A DNA stretch of 64,000 nucleotides from Rhizobium tumorigenes (GTDB lineage: Bacteria; Pseudomonadota; Alphaproteobacteria; Rhizobiales; Rhizobiaceae), in contig NZ_CP117255.1 in NCBI RefSeq assembly GCF_003240565.2, positions 1,364,001 through 1,428,000 of the forward strand, written 5' to 3'. The translations under genes and the position numbers were made by a program. How positions within the stretch are numbered: position 1 is the first letter of the stretch; every line of letters begins with the position of its first letter. This document shows, piece by piece, positions 10,201-18,803 of the stretch. Under the pieces are notes generated by a model. It searched no databases, was not told the DNA's origin, and saw only the letters and a list, made by a program, of their open reading frames with translations.

Positions 10201-10274
10201 TGGGGAATAGTTCAACGGTAGAACGACGGACTCTGACTCCGTTAATCTTGGTTCGAATCCAGGTTCCCCAGCCA
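10201..10274 (+). tRNA. tRNA-Gln(CTG)
   Basis: A 74-nt cloverleaf. The acceptor TGGGGAA pairs with TTCCCCA, followed by discriminator G and an encoded CCA. The anticodon loop CTCTGAC gives anticodon CTG at 10233-10235, and the T-arm carries GGTTCGAATCC. The integrase remnant starting 88 bp downstream suggests that its 3' end served as an attachment site. Confidence 0.95.
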
Positions 10275-10362
10275 ATTTATCCCAAATCATTGAAACTATT
10301 AAAGTTTCTCGCGCCACCTCTGGCGGGGTGAAGCATTTGCTACAAAGAGCGACCAAAGCGCC

Positions 10363-10554
10363 GTGGCATTTCCTTCCAATATCGTCCGACGTGGGCGCAT
10401 ATTTCATTTGCGACGAGCCGTCCCGGCAGATTTGGGCGACGGGCTGCAACGAAGCGAACTGGTTCGTAGCCTCGGCGCTTATAGTCCGAAGGTCGCGCTG
10501 CTACGAGCGGATGAGCTATTCACCGGGCCGGCATCGAACTCGGAGAAGCGCTGA
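10363..10554 (+). pseudogene. Truncated tyrosine-integrase N-terminus (DUF6538-like)
   Basis: 63 codons beginning MAFPSNIVRRGRIF and continuing HLRRAVPADL and RSLGAYSP. This pattern (basic start, a Y/FxRRxVPxDL motif, RSLGTxxxxxA) is typical of the DUF6538 arm-binding domain at the N-terminus of phage-type site-specific recombinases. The frame stops at 10554 and no catalytic core (R..HxxR..Y) follows before the next gene. It is therefore a remnant of an integrase that would have used the adjacent tRNA-Gln. Confidence 0.6.
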
Positions 10555-10639
10555 AAGCCCGATATGAACCGCACTGGGTCTGCCAGAGGCTCCAACTTCT
10601 GAGAGTGGAGCCATCACGATTAAAACGACACGCAAGCTT

Positions 10640-11539
10640 TTACCGGATATCCGCGCTGTGTGGGAGTGGTTGGGGCACACCGTGGCAACGTTTGTATTTT
10701 TGGCCGCTTCCGCATAGGCATCGGGCGTTGCGCCCCTGCGCCGGGAATATGAATCTATGGTCGGCGTCATTCTCAGCCACGACGCTCGCCCGAGTGACCG
10801 CTAAACGGGTATCGGGTTGCGCCCAAACCATCGAAGGAAAAGCCAGTTCTGCCTTGGCTACGGCGGAGTGATAGCGGGCACGAATGTTTTGAGGTTGAAA
10901 AGGATTGATGGAAAGCGTCATTATCTGCTGGCCTATGGTTTCTGACTTGAGCGCAGCGTTTCGTATGCCACCAACCAGAATGCGCTCGACCTGATCTACA
11001 CTCTTCCCTACACATCGGCCCTTCAGTTCAGAGAACACACTTGGTGTGATCGCGCTGTAGTCACCAATGACGGGTACAAGATGGGCTCCACCCGGTAAAA
11101 GCTGGTGAAGGTAAGCCTTGAACTCTGGCGTCAAGCCCCGCCCATCTGGATGTTGAAAGTTGGAAACCAAGGCGAAAAAGGGGTAGTATCCCGTGGGCGA
11201 TAATCCATATCCAGCAAACAGGATAGACAACCGATGGTCTACGGACTTTATCGTCTGATTGTCCGCAAACCTCTTGGTCAAGTCGCTCGCGGTCTCTCGG
11301 ATAATTTCACGAAGGCTGCCACCGGCCCCGCCCCGGTTCATGAGGGAATGTGCGAGCCACTGGTGGGTGTCGAAATGCGAAACTTTCGCCAATCCGGCAA
11401 AGCTGACCGCTGCAACGCCATCCCCTGCGAACAGGGCGATCATTTTACCGTGCTCATCGTCGGAGTAGCCACCCGAGATGCGGCGATCAGTAGCCACCAC
11501 ACATAACGAACCGGATATGTAACCGATGCTCAGGGTCAA
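10640..11539 (-). CDS. HslV/proteasome-beta-like Ntn-hydrolase candidate with C-terminal SEC-C motif
   Basis: 299 residues. An in-frame TGA lies two codons upstream, so the TTG at 11539 is the earliest possible start; this makes residue 2 threonine. Numbering that Thr as 1, the sequence runs TLSIGYISGS..VVATDRR with Asp at 17, then Lys at 31 followed by hydrophobic strands (VAAVSFAG). This resembles the Thr1/Asp17/Lys33 layout of HslV and proteasome beta subunits. The C-terminus carries a SEC-C zinc motif (CLCGSGQKYKRCHG, about residues 277-290). The middle 150 residues are not recognised. The gene lies in an atypical region beside an integrase scar. The peptidase fold is inferred from residue pattern only. 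Confidence 0.6.
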   Translation of the reverse strand: MTLSIGYISGSLCVVATDRRISGGYSDDEHGKMIALFAGDGVAAVSFAGLAKVSHFDTHQWLAHSLMNRGGAGGSLREIIRETASDLTKRFADNQTIKSVDHRLSILFAGYGLSPTGYYPFFALVSNFQHPDGRGLTPEFKAYLHQLLPGGAHLVPVIGDYSAITPSVFSELKGRCVGKSVDQVERILVGGIRNAALKSETIGQQIMTLSINPFQPQNIRARYHSAVAKAELAFPSMVWAQPDTRLAVTRASVVAENDADHRFIFPAQGRNARCLCGSGQKYKRCHGVPQPLPHSADIR

Positions 11540-12446
11540 GGGGGATCATCTCTCAATGTACGGCTTTGTTCGAGGACCAGGAGCAGTCGGCTGCGTCGCA
11601 TGCTGCCAGAGGTCCTGCCGTAGTGCGGCCAACGTTTCTGCCAACTCTTAACCGATCTGCCGCAAAGTCGCATAGGCGGGAGCATTATCTTCTGCTGGCC
11701 GGTTCTGCGTCGCCAAACTGAACATGCCCATCCACGTACTCGCCCACCATAAGCCTGACCATCTTGTCAGTCGCCCCTCCGAGATGATGTCCAGATGCAA
11801 CGTGACCCCCGCCTTCCTTATTTCTGACGTGAAGCACCGATTCGCTTCTGGTTATATATTCGCAGGCAATAGCTCCGCCGTCCCATCTGGAGAACACGCT
11901 ACCGCTCCACCAGTCGAGGAAGCACAGACGTTTGACTGGATTCCGAGCCTTGTTTGCCAAAGTAGCCTTCGGGCAGCATCAACATAAAGGCTTTCAAGTT
12001 CTTGTATTGACCGCTGTATGAAAGTGACCATGCGTGCCTCCAACCAGATTTTTTCGAAAATGGTTGCACCCGACTTTCTAAATAAGTGCGACACTTGATT
12101 TTAAAGTTTTGAAGCTGCTTTCCGATTTCTGCCTCCAAGATGGATCGATGCGTTCAATCCTGTCGTGCCTTTTATGCAGCACTGTGGATCTCCGCGCGGA
12201 TTAATCCATGTAGCCTTTGCTCAGGCCCAGGGCCCGATGCCCATCACTACCCCCACACCCGACAGCCCCAGGCAAGCTCATCCTCCCATAACCACCTCAG
12301 GTCGGGGAGCGTGGCGAGTCTTTGTGCGCGTCCTGTAAGCGGCCGAGCTGTGAGGGCGTTCGGGGTCCCCTGTGATTTCGGGCGTGCATTGTTCGCGGGG
12401 GCGCGGGCAGGGCTTCGCGGCTGTGAAGATATGAAAGGGGTTCCAC
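11540..12446. other. 907-bp stretch with only fragmentary minus-strand frames
   Basis: No gene here is convincing. Two minus-strand frames that overlap in adjacent registers (about 11899-12138 and 11685-11960) could be the two halves of one frameshifted gene; the second holds a Trp-rich segment (CFLDWWSGSVFSRWDGG). Base use is less GC-rich than in neighbours. The last 300 bp lead into the octad-repeat gene and contain its AAAGGGG ribosome-binding site at 12433-12439. I see no tRNA 3'-end duplication that would mark the far end of an element. Confidence 0.4.
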
Positions 12447-15400
12447 ATGATTTCGCCGATTTCCTCGCTGAGCGCCACGCAGATCAGGGCGCTTGCGACC
12501 ACGACTATCGCGGCCTGGACGACCAACGACATTTCGGCGTTGTCGACGACGCAGATCAAGGCGCTCTCGGCAGCGCAGGTCGCGGCGCTTGAAACGGAAG
12601 ACCTTGCTTCCTTCTCGACAGCCCAGCTTTCCGCCATCTCGGCAACCTCGATCACCAGCCTCAGCCTCGACCAGCTCGCCATACTCACCACCGACAAGAT
12701 CGGCGGCCTCTCGGCGACGCAGATCGCGGCGCTGAAGACCGCACAGATCGGCGCGCTCGACGCGCAGCAGATTGAGGCGCTGACGCCCGCCCAGGTGGCA
12801 TCCCTCAGTGCCGGCCAGATCGCAGCACTGTCGACGGACGATATCGCCGGCTTCTCGACGGCCGACATCGCAGCAATCAGCGCCAGTGCCATTACCGGGC
12901 TGTCGTCCGCCAATATTTCCGTGCTCAGTTCCGGCCAGACTGCGGCCCTCAAAACCAGCCAGATCGTCGTGCTGAGGACCAGCCAGGTTGCGGCGCTGAC
13001 GACGGACCAGATCCCAGCGCTCTCGACCGCGCAGGTTGCCGCCCTCAGCGCGACGCAGGTCAGGGCCTTGCCGACCGGCGATGTCGGTGCCTTCTCCAAC
13101 GCGCAGATCGGCGCCCTCGGCACCAGGGCGATTGCAGGCCTGACGTCAAGCCAGATATCGTCGCTGTCGACGGGGCAGATCGATGCCTTTACGTCGGTGC
13201 AGATTGCCAGCCTTACCTCGCTGCAGGTTTCCGCCGTCAGCGTGGCCGGCCTCGCCACCTTCTCCTCCGGCGACATGGCTGCGATCAGCACGGTAGCGCT
13301 GGCAGGCCTGTCCACCGCCAGCATTGCAGCACTCACCTCCGACCAGGCCGCAGCCCTGAAGACAATCCAGATCGCGGCGCTGAGAACGGGCCAGATCGCA
13401 GCGCTCACCTCCGACCAGGTATCGGGCCTGTCGACCTTGCAGATCGCCGCCTTGAGCGCATCGCAGGTGAGGGTGTTGAACAGTGCCAGCATCGCCGCGC
13501 TGTCCACCGACCAGGTCGCGGCCATCAGCACCAAGGCCGTCTCGGGCCTTACCACGCAGCAGATCTCGTCGCTCTCGACAGGGCAGGCACAGGCGCTCAC
13601 TCCGGCGCTGGTCGGCGTCATGACTGCGGCCCAGATCGGCGCACTCAATACCGCTGACCTCGCCACCTTCTCGACGGCCGATATCGCCGCAATCAGCGTT
13701 GCCGCATTGCCGGGCCTGTCCACCGCCAATATCGCCGCTCTCACTTCCGACCAGCTTTCCGCCCTGAAGCCAACCCAGATCGCCGCCCTGAAGACAACCC
13801 AGATCGCAGCGCTCGACGCAACCCAGACACCGGCGCTGACGACTGCCCAGGTCACCGCGCTGAACTCGCTGCAGCTCAAGGCTTTGGCAAGCACCAGCGT
13901 CAGCGCCATGTCCGCGGACCAGATCGGCGCGCTCAATGCCAAGGCCGTCGCCGGCATGACGTCAGCCCAGATCGCGGCCCTTTCCACGGACCAGGCTGCA
14001 GCTCTGACATCCAGCCAGATCGCAAGCCTCAACTCCGGCCAGATTGCAGCACTCAGCACCGCCGATATCGCGACGTTCTCGCCCGACGAAATCGCCGCCA
14101 TCAGCGCGGTCGCCCTGACAGGGCTGTCTACCGACGGTATCGCTGCGCTCACCCCGGATCAGGCGGCGGCGCTGAAGTCGACCCAGATCGCGGCCCTGAA
14201 GTCCGGCCAGATCGCGGCCCTTTCGTCCGACCAGATTGCTGCCCTGACGGCATCGCAGGTCGGCGCACTGGTCTCGGCGCAGGTCAAGGCCTTGTCCGCC
14301 GGCGGCCTTGCGGCCATGTCCGGCGACCAGATCACCGCGTTGAACAGCAAGGCCATTGCAGGCTTTACCTCGCTGCAGATCTCCTCCCTGTCGACGCTGC
14401 AGATCGAGGGGTTCACATCCGCCCAGGTCGCCAGCCTCAGTTCCGCGCAATTGGCAGCACTGAGCACCGCAGACCTCGGAGTCCTCTCCACAGACGAGGT
14501 TGCAGCCATCAGCAACGCGGCGCTCTCAGGCCTGTCGAGCGCCGGTATTGCCGCCCTCTCGCCGGAACAGACGGCAGCACTGAAGGCCACCCAGATTGCC
14601 GCCCTGAAGACGGCACAGATCGCAGCCTTGAGTGCCGTCCAGATTGCCGAACTCGGCACATCGCAGGTAGCCGTCCTGACGGCAGCCCAGACCGGCGCAC
14701 TGTCCAGCACCACCATCGCCGCGCTGTCGAACGAACAGATCGGCGCCCTCAGTGCCAAGGCCGTGGCAGGTCTCACCTCGGCACAGATCGCCGCCCTGTC
14801 GGTCGATCAGGTGGAATCGCTGACCTTGGCGCAGGTTGCGGGCCTCGGCTCCGCCCAGATCGCCGCCATGAGTTCAGCGGATCTCGCGGCCTTCTCAGCC
14901 GATGAAGTAGCAGCTGTCAGCACCGCAGCGCTGTCCGGCCTCTCCAGCGATGTCCTGTCGTCCCTCAGCGCCGACCAGATCGCGGCGTTGAAGACAAGCC
15001 AGATCGCAGCCCTGAAGACCGCCCAGATCGCCGGCCTTGCGTCCGGGCAGATCGGCACCCTGAGCACCACGCAGGTGGCCGCCCTCAGCGCCGCACAGGT
15101 CACGGCTCTCTCCTCCGGCAGCGTCACGGCTCTCTCCGACGACCAGATCGCAGCATTGAGTGTCAAGGCGGTCGCAGGCCTGACATCGACGCAGATTACC
15201 CTGCTATCCAGCGACCAGATCCAGTCGCTGACCTCGGCACAGGTGGCAGGTCTCGGCTCGTCCCAGATTGCCGCCCTGAGCACGGCAGGTCTCCAGGCCT
15301 TCTCGACAGACGACATCGCGGCGATCGGGACGGGTGCCCTGGCAGGCCTCTCGACCACCGCCATCGCCGCACTCAGCCCGGAACAGGCCGCAGCGCTGAA

Positions 15401-17102
15401 GACGACGCAGATCGCGGCACTGAAGAGCGCACAGATCGCGGCACTGACGACGGCACAGATTGCCAGCCTCACGACCCAGCAGATCGGGGCGCTCAGTTCA
15501 TCCGCCATCTCCGGCATTTCGACAGCTGACATTGCAGCTTTTTCCGCAGACCAGATCGCCTCGGTGACGGCAACTGCGATGAAGGGCCTGACCTCCGCGC
15601 AGATCGCCGCCCTGACGACAGACCAGGTCAGCGGCCTCTCCGCATCGCAGATCGGTGCGCTGAACTCCTCGCAGATTGCAGCCCTCAGTACCGCCGACCT
15701 CGCGACCTTCTCGACAGCCGATCTGGCCGCGATCAGCGCAGCCGGAATGTCGGGGCTGTCCAGCGACAATATCGCCAGCCTTTCGCCTGACCAGGCTGCT
15801 GGGCTGACCGCAGCCCAGGTCGCCGGCCTGACGTCGTCTCAGATCGCCGCCCTGACGGCGGACCAGGTCGCAGCGCTGACGACGGCACAGGTGGCTGCCC
15901 TCGTCTCGGCGGCGATACCCGGTTTGTCGACTGCAGGCATCGCATCCCTCTCGGGCGATCAGATTGCGGCGCTTACCACAAAGGCCGTCGCCAGCCTCAC
16001 CACGGCGCAGGTCGGTGCCTTGTCCAGCAACCAGATCAACGCGTTGACGGCATCGCAGATAGCCAGCCTCTCCTCGAGCCAGATCGCTGCCCTGACTGCG
16101 GGCGATGTTGCGGTTCTTACCGCCGACGATATCGCGGCGATCACCGCCTCGGCACTCTCCGGCCTGTCATCCAGCAACATCGCTGCCCTCAGCGCCGACC
16201 AGATCGCAGCCCTGAGTGCCAGTCAGCTGGCTGCCCTGCAGACGGCACAGATTGCCGCGCTGACTTCAGCGCAGCTTCCCGGCCTCACATCCTCGCAGAT
16301 CGGCGCGCTCACCTCTCTCCAGATCGCGGCGCTCTCCAGCGACAGCATTGCCGCCCTGTCGCCCGACCAGATGGCTGGACTCAGTGCCAAGGCCGTCGCC
16401 GGCCTGACGGCAGCCCAGGTGGCCGCGTTGTCGACCAGCCAGGTCGAGGCGCTGACTCCGACCCAGTTTGCAGGCTTCAGCGCCGCGCAGGTCGGTGGCC
16501 TCAACAGTGCGGATGTGGCGGTCCTGTCGACGGACGACATTGCAGCCATCGGAGCGGCTGCGCTGCCGGGGCTGGCGAGCGCCAACATCCCGTCGCTCAC
16601 ACCGGACCAGATGGCGGCACTGAAGACAAGCCAGATCGCCGCACTGACCTTCGCCCAGACCCGGGCGTTGAGTTCGGCACAGGCAGCAAGCCTCAGTACC
16701 GATCAGGTGGCGGCGCTGAACGCGGTGCAGATCGCGGCGCTCGGAACGGCCAGCGTCGCGGCGCTCTCGACCGATCAGGTCGCGGCCCTGAATGCAAGGT
16801 CTCTGGTCGGCCTGACCACGGCGCAGATCGGTGCCATGTCGACGGCGCAGGTCGAAGCCCTGACACCGGCCCAGGTGGGGGCACTCAATTCCCTGCAGAT
16901 CGCGGCATTGACCACGGACGGGCTGTCGGCCTTCTCGCTGGCAGACATCTCCTCGATCTCTACGGCGGCGATTGCCGGCCTCTCCACGGGTGATATCTTC
17001 GGATTGTCGAGCGCACAGTTGCAGGCGATCACCGCGTCACAGGCGGAGGCATTGGATCCAACCCAGATGGCGGCTGTGATAACAGCCTACCAGTCGTTCT
17101 GA
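12447..17102 (+). CDS. Giant octapeptide-repeat protein (1551 aa, unknown function)
   Basis: The protein is an 11-residue leader, 192 octapeptides and a 4-residue tail (YQSF): 11 + 192 x 8 + 4 = 1551, with no insertion or deletion breaking the register. The unit consensus is Q-[IV]-x-A-L-[ST]-x-x, for example QIAALSTA. There are no cysteines in the repeats, few charged residues, and no clear signal peptide or membrane segment. The start has AAAGGGG 7 bp upstream. A regular hydrophobic/polar alternation suggests a beta-solenoid or similar fibre. Related repeats are often annotated as adhesin-like, but I cannot assign a function. No secretion genes lie nearby. It is monocistronic and ends at its own terminator. 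Confidence 0.9.
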   Translation: MISPISSLSATQIRALATTTIAAWTTNDISALSTTQIKALSAAQVAALETEDLASFSTAQLSAISATSITSLSLDQLAILTTDKIGGLSATQIAALKTAQIGALDAQQIEALTPAQVASLSAGQIAALSTDDIAGFSTADIAAISASAITGLSSANISVLSSGQTAALKTSQIVVLRTSQVAALTTDQIPALSTAQVAALSATQVRALPTGDVGAFSNAQIGALGTRAIAGLTSSQISSLSTGQIDAFTSVQIASLTSLQVSAVSVAGLATFSSGDMAAISTVALAGLSTASIAALTSDQAAALKTIQIAALRTGQIAALTSDQVSGLSTLQIAALSASQVRVLNSASIAALSTDQVAAISTKAVSGLTTQQISSLSTGQAQALTPALVGVMTAAQIGALNTADLATFSTADIAAISVAALPGLSTANIAALTSDQLSALKPTQIAALKTTQIAALDATQTPALTTAQVTALNSLQLKALASTSVSAMSADQIGALNAKAVAGMTSAQIAALSTDQAAALTSSQIASLNSGQIAALSTADIATFSPDEIAAISAVALTGLSTDGIAALTPDQAAALKSTQIAALKSGQIAALSSDQIAALTASQVGALVSAQVKALSAGGLAAMSGDQITALNSKAIAGFTSLQISSLSTLQIEGFTSAQVASLSSAQLAALSTADLGVLSTDEVAAISNAALSGLSSAGIAALSPEQTAALKATQIAALKTAQIAALSAVQIAELGTSQVAVLTAAQTGALSSTTIAALSNEQIGALSAKAVAGLTSAQIAALSVDQVESLTLAQVAGLGSAQIAAMSSADLAAFSADEVAAVSTAALSGLSSDVLSSLSADQIAALKTSQIAALKTAQIAGLASGQIGTLSTTQVAALSAAQVTALSSGSVTALSDDQIAALSVKAVAGLTSTQITLLSSDQIQSLTSAQVAGLGSSQIAALSTAGLQAFSTDDIAAIGTGALAGLSTTAIAALSPEQAAALKTTQIAALKSAQIAALTTAQIASLTTQQIGALSSSAISGISTADIAAFSADQIASVTATAMKGLTSAQIAALTTDQVSGLSASQIGALNSSQIAALSTADLATFSTADLAAISAAGMSGLSSDNIASLSPDQAAGLTAAQVAGLTSSQIAALTADQVAALTTAQVAALVSAAIPGLSTAGIASLSGDQIAALTTKAVASLTTAQVGALSSNQINALTASQIASLSSSQIAALTAGDVAVLTADDIAAITASALSGLSSSNIAALSADQIAALSASQLAALQTAQIAALTSAQLPGLTSSQIGALTSLQIAALSSDSIAALSPDQMAGLSAKAVAGLTAAQVAALSTSQVEALTPTQFAGFSAAQVGGLNSADVAVLSTDDIAAIGAAALPGLASANIPSLTPDQMAALKTSQIAALTFAQTRALSSAQAASLSTDQVAALNAVQIAALGTASVAALSTDQVAALNARSLVGLTTAQIGAMSTAQVEALTPAQVGALNSLQIAALTTDGLSAFSLADISSISTAAIAGLSTGDIFGLSSAQLQAITASQAEALDPTQMAAVITAYQSF
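12840..16919 (+). repeat. Ten 408-bp super-repeats (17 octads, 136 aa each)
   Basis: Within the octad array, specific units recur every 17: a D[IL]xxFS unit (DIAGFSTA, DLATFSTA, DLAAFSAD), then an AAIS unit, an ALxGLS unit, units with Lys or Arg at position 6 (QIAALKTA), and a pair ending in Lys followed by AVAGLTSA. Ten complete periods run from 12840 to 16919. A 15-unit partial set precedes them and a 7-unit set follows. The codons have diverged while the amino-acid pattern persists, which points to selection on the protein rather than recent DNA amplification. Confidence 0.85.
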
Positions 17103-17123
17103 TAGGATTGGACCATGCCTTTA

Positions 17124-17153
17124 CCCACGGCGCGCAAAGCGTCGTGGGCTTTT
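17124..17153 (+). terminator. Intrinsic terminator after octad-repeat gene
   Basis: A stem of CCCACG/CGTGGG, extended by three further pairs including one G-U, with a 7-nt loop, is followed by CTTTTC. It starts 22 bp after the stop codon. Confidence 0.7.
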
Positions 17154-17157
17154 CGGC

Positions 17158-17724
17158 TCAGAGAAATTCGCGCAGCGTATCGCGCGATTGCAACGACAGG
17201 AATTCGATCGCGACGCCCTCGCGAAAATGGCGAACGACGCGCCCTCGCATGTTGCCAAGGCGGACGGCCATGCCGAGCGCAGGGCGTGCTTCCACATCGA
17301 CGGCAGCACCGGAGAGCGACAGATCCATGAGGCGGCAGTTGTAGACGGAGCCGTCCTCGAGCGTCAGTTCGACCGTCGCGCTCTTCGGCGTCAGGCGATC
17401 ATGGCGGCGGTCCTCGGGCAATCCGAGTTCGTGCTTGTTGGCAAGCCAGGTCAACTGGGCTGCGAGTTTCTCACGCTTGCGATCGGTCGCGTTGATCGAC
17501 ATGTTGAAGCCGCGGCTGTCGACCGAGATCACGAGCCCCTCGACCCGGCCGAGATGGTCGATATAGGCGATGACCCGCTCATTGGCGCGCGGCCTGCCTT
17601 CGCAAGTGACGTAAAGGTCGCCCGGCGACATATCGACGACCATGCACTCGAATTCATCGTAATTGGCCAGCATCAGGCGACCCTGCATGTTGATCGGCAC
17701 CCTTTGAAAGGTCCTTTGATCCAT
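17158..17724 (-). CDS. Tandem PilZ-domain protein
   Basis: 188 residues from the Met giving MDQRTFQRVPI; an ATG 15 codons upstream (17769) is an alternative. Two PilZ-like halves are visible. The first carries RVPINMQGRLML and DMSPGDLYV; the second carries RRHDR near residue 106 and DLSLSGAAVDVEARP. The RxxxR and D/NxSxxG pair in the second half is the c-di-GMP binding signature, while the first half is degenerate. It probably couples c-di-GMP to envelope or motility behaviour. It neighbours a PAS-domain gene on the same strand. Confidence 0.85.
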   Translation of the reverse strand: MDQRTFQRVPINMQGRLMLANYDEFECMVVDMSPGDLYVTCEGRPRANERVIAYIDHLGRVEGLVISVDSRGFNMSINATDRKREKLAAQLTWLANKHELGLPEDRRHDRLTPKSATVELTLEDGSVYNCRLMDLSLSGAAVDVEARPALGMAVRLGNMRGRVVRHFREGVAIEFLSLQSRDTLREFL

Positions 17725-17940
17725 GCGCGGCGCACTCCGCGTCGTCAGTGCTGGCTGGAATGAGTGCATAAAGCGACTTCTTGATCCTGTGAGGCTCGCA
17801 CTACTGGTAGCAGAAATTTGTTAATAGATGATTGGCCGCCGTCCGCGCGTTGAATTCGATGCACGTCATGCACTCAGTCGCCGTGCCCCAAAAGAGCACA
17901 GGTTGTATCGTGGGTGCCGAAGCACGCTGACGCTCCGAGG

Positions 17941-18537
17941 TCAAAGATTGAGCGCCCGGCGAACGGCAAGGGACAGTCCCAACCGCTTGCTGGCCAAAGC
18001 CGATGCTGCAGATCGCGGCGCAGGCGTTTCGGGTTCGCGCAAGCCCGTCCGGCTGTCGATGGTGCGGCCGCGATCGAGACGAAGACCGGCGAGGGGCTGC
18101 ATTCCAAGCCAGGTGCTTTTGCTCGTCGCCACCAGGCAGCCCAGCACCCTGTCGCAGCGATCCGGGGAGGAGCGCATCGGCAGGAGTATGAACTCGAATG
18201 TCATCGAGCGTCCATAGCCGCCATTGCCCGTTGCATTGAGCACAGCCGGCGACACGCCGTCCATGACGCCCTTGGCAAAAGTGACGGCATCGTCACCCTG
18301 GCCGGTCCACAGCGATGAAAAAGGCATGTCGCGAAGCTCCCGGCCGAACAGGCTGCAAATCATCGTGCCCGCCAGTCGAAACCGGGGACCGCCGACGTCG
18401 GCCGCTTCCAGGATGAAGACCTGTGGGAGCATGTGGCGGATGGCGCCCGGATCGATTTCGGACCGCAGCGGAGCGTCGGCGATCCCTCGGATGCTGTTCC
18501 AGTAGGTAAACAGTTCAAAGCTCGTATCCAGTCGCAT
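17941..18537 (-). CDS. PAS-domain protein (PAS_5 type)
   Basis: 198 residues from the Met giving MRLDTSFELFTYW; an ATG six codons upstream is possible. The first 150 residues fit the alphaproteobacterial PAS_5 family (YWNSIRGIADAPLRSEIDP, FRLAGTMICSLFGREL). The C-terminal 50 residues are basic and low complexity. It has no output domain, so it is probably a partner of the PilZ-type or another cytoplasmic signalling protein. It lies 216 bp upstream of the PilZ gene on the same strand. Confidence 0.8.
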   Translation of the reverse strand: MRLDTSFELFTYWNSIRGIADAPLRSEIDPGAIRHMLPQVFILEAADVGGPRFRLAGTMICSLFGRELRDMPFSSLWTGQGDDAVTFAKGVMDGVSPAVLNATGNGGYGRSMTFEFILLPMRSSPDRCDRVLGCLVATSKSTWLGMQPLAGLRLDRGRTIDSRTGLREPETPAPRSAASALASKRLGLSLAVRRALNL

Positions 18538-18649
18538 GGTCAGTCCGTGTGTCAATTCGGTGCAGGATGACGGATATTTCCGCCCGTTGGATCATCCCAT
18601 GCTTATTCCGTGCCACGGCAGCCGGGTTAGGGTTAACGAAGCGTTTAGA

Positions 18650-18751
18650 TTGACTGGCGATGTCGTCCCGTGGGATCGAGGATGACAATTCTCTCAAGGG
18701 GTGACAGCACCAACTGCCAGCCGCCCGGCTTAATCGGGCGGCTTCTTTTTT
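18650..18751 (+). ncRNA. Candidate small RNA ending in an orphan terminator
   Basis: A strong intrinsic terminator (stem AGCCGCCCG/CGGGCGGCT at 18719-18743, followed by TCTTTTTT) sits on the plus strand where the upstream gene is on the minus strand. It has no open reading frame to serve. A TTGACT at 18650-18655 could be a -35 element, which would give an RNA of roughly 65-75 nt. The arrangement fits a trans-acting rhizobial sRNA, but the promoter and family are not established. Confidence 0.45.
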
Positions 18752-18803
18752 GGCAACCGCTCCTGTATGCCTTGCTTTTTCCTTTCACGACGAAGAGCAT
18801 GAC

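Noticed and set aside
10039..10449. 136-codon minus-strand frame across tRNA-Gln
   Set aside because: It reads through the tRNA gene and the integrase remnant, and the translation shows no family features.
12278..16600. Long minus-strand frames opposite the octad-repeat gene
   Set aside because: They simply mirror the repeat periodicity of the plus-strand gene. The plus-strand frame has the start site and the terminator.
12480..17087. Tandem repeats considered as a CRISPR array or satellite DNA
   Set aside because: The 24-bp periodicity has no constant repeat with unique spacers, and the frame is open and protein-conserved throughout.
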